64,000 nucleotides of DNA from assembly GCF_030406665.1 (NCBI RefSeq), contig NZ_CP129121.1:2294001-2358000 (forward strand), read 5' to 3'. Positions 63,875 to 64,000 of the stretch are shown in pieces; the stretch's first letter is position 1; each line of letters opens with the position of its first letter. Source of the stretch: Halomonas halophila. GTDB taxonomy: Bacteria > Pseudomonadota > Gammaproteobacteria > Pseudomonadales > Halomonadaceae. The notes under the pieces were generated by a model. The model was not told the origin of the DNA. It did no database searches and worked only from the letters and a program-made list of their open reading frames with translations. The translations under genes and the position numbers were made by a program.

Positions 63875-64000
63875 TGCCCATGATCGACAAGTCCCGCCTC
63901 CTGGGCCTTTCCCTGGCCCTGCTGCTGGCCCTGTCCGGCTGCACCACCATGACCGCGGCCACCACCTCCGGCCCCATCAACGAGAACTACAGCGAGCGTA
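63874..64000 (+). CDS. BON-domain outer-membrane lipoprotein, DolP-like, 5' part (truncated by window)
   Basis: Only about 42 codons are visible. ATG 63874 overlaps the preceding TGA (TGATG); a second ATG at 63880 is equally good. The sequence MIDKSRLLGLSLALLLALSGC is a lipoprotein signal peptide with lipobox LSGC, followed by TTMTAATTSGPINENYSER. Position after yraN and the SIS gene, plus a lipoprotein signal, match dolP (yraP). The BON domains themselves are outside the window, so the assignment rests on context. Confidence 0.65.
   Translation, partial: MPMIDKSRLLGLSLALLLALSGCTTMTAATTSGPINENYSER

Overview
The window is a GC-rich, gene-dense stretch of a gammaproteobacterial chromosome. Gene content and order (ETF-QO, pilZ-holB-tmk-mltG-pabC-fab, rpmF-yceD, rne-rluC, murB-kdsB-lpxK, lol, secA-argJ-mutT, dcw cluster, rnpB-rsmI-lpoA) look like the Pseudomonas/Oceanospirillales branch. 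My best guess is a Halomonas-like organism. This is inferred from protein sequence and synteny only; no rRNA is present. Apart from rne, maf, aguAB, a DUF2062 gene, dciA and the lpoA-yraN-gmhA group, almost everything is on the minus strand.

Region 1 (1-18 kb). The 3' end of ETF-ubiquinone oxidoreductase and a strong terminator are followed by a minus-strand series. It holds a sulfurtransferase, a UvrD-like helicase, DUF1285, tatD, pilZ, holB, tmk, mltG, pabC and the fatty-acid block fabF-acpP-fabG-fabD-plsX-rpmF-yceD. The last block starts from a very good sigma70 promoter. maf (yceF type) is divergent from it. sppA, a HAD phosphatase and rluC follow.

Region 2 (18-22 kb). rne has a leader of about 460 nt. 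RNase E has a canonical catalytic half, a predicted membrane-binding helix, and a scaffold half dominated by 33 copies of a 9-residue Glu/Pro/Lys/Ala repeat.

Region 3 (22-36 kb). A tightly overlapping envelope operon, comEC-exbB-exbD-msbA-lpxK-ycaR-kdsB-ptp-murB, is read leftward. Then come a DUF2062 gene, lolD with a single lolC/E-type permease, and an agmatine-to-putrescine pair (aguA-aguB).

Region 4 (36-43 kb). A Nudix/ThiE-like fusion, argJ and secA lie on the minus strand. Directly upstream of secA is a 140-codon unrecognised membrane-protein gene ending in Arg-Arg-Gly-Pro-Pro-Arg. Nested inverted repeats span its 3' end and the gap to secA. This looks like a SecM-type arrest-peptide/secA regulatory unit and is the most interesting item in the window. 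dciA (DUF721) is divergent from it, and lpxC follows.

Region 5 (43-64 kb). The dcw cell-division and peptidoglycan cluster is read leftward: rsmH-ftsL-ftsI-murE-murF-mraY-murD-ftsW-murG-murC-ddlB-ftsQ-ftsA-ftsZ-lpxC. mraZ is missing. RNase P RNA (rnpB) sits upstream of rsmH, then rsmI. Divergently come lpoA, yraN, a gmhA/diaA-type SIS protein and the 5' end of a dolP-like lipoprotein gene.

The genes are nearly all housekeeping: envelope biogenesis, lipid and peptidoglycan precursor supply, division and secretion. No insertion sequence, prophage, CRISPR array, tRNA or rRNA was seen.
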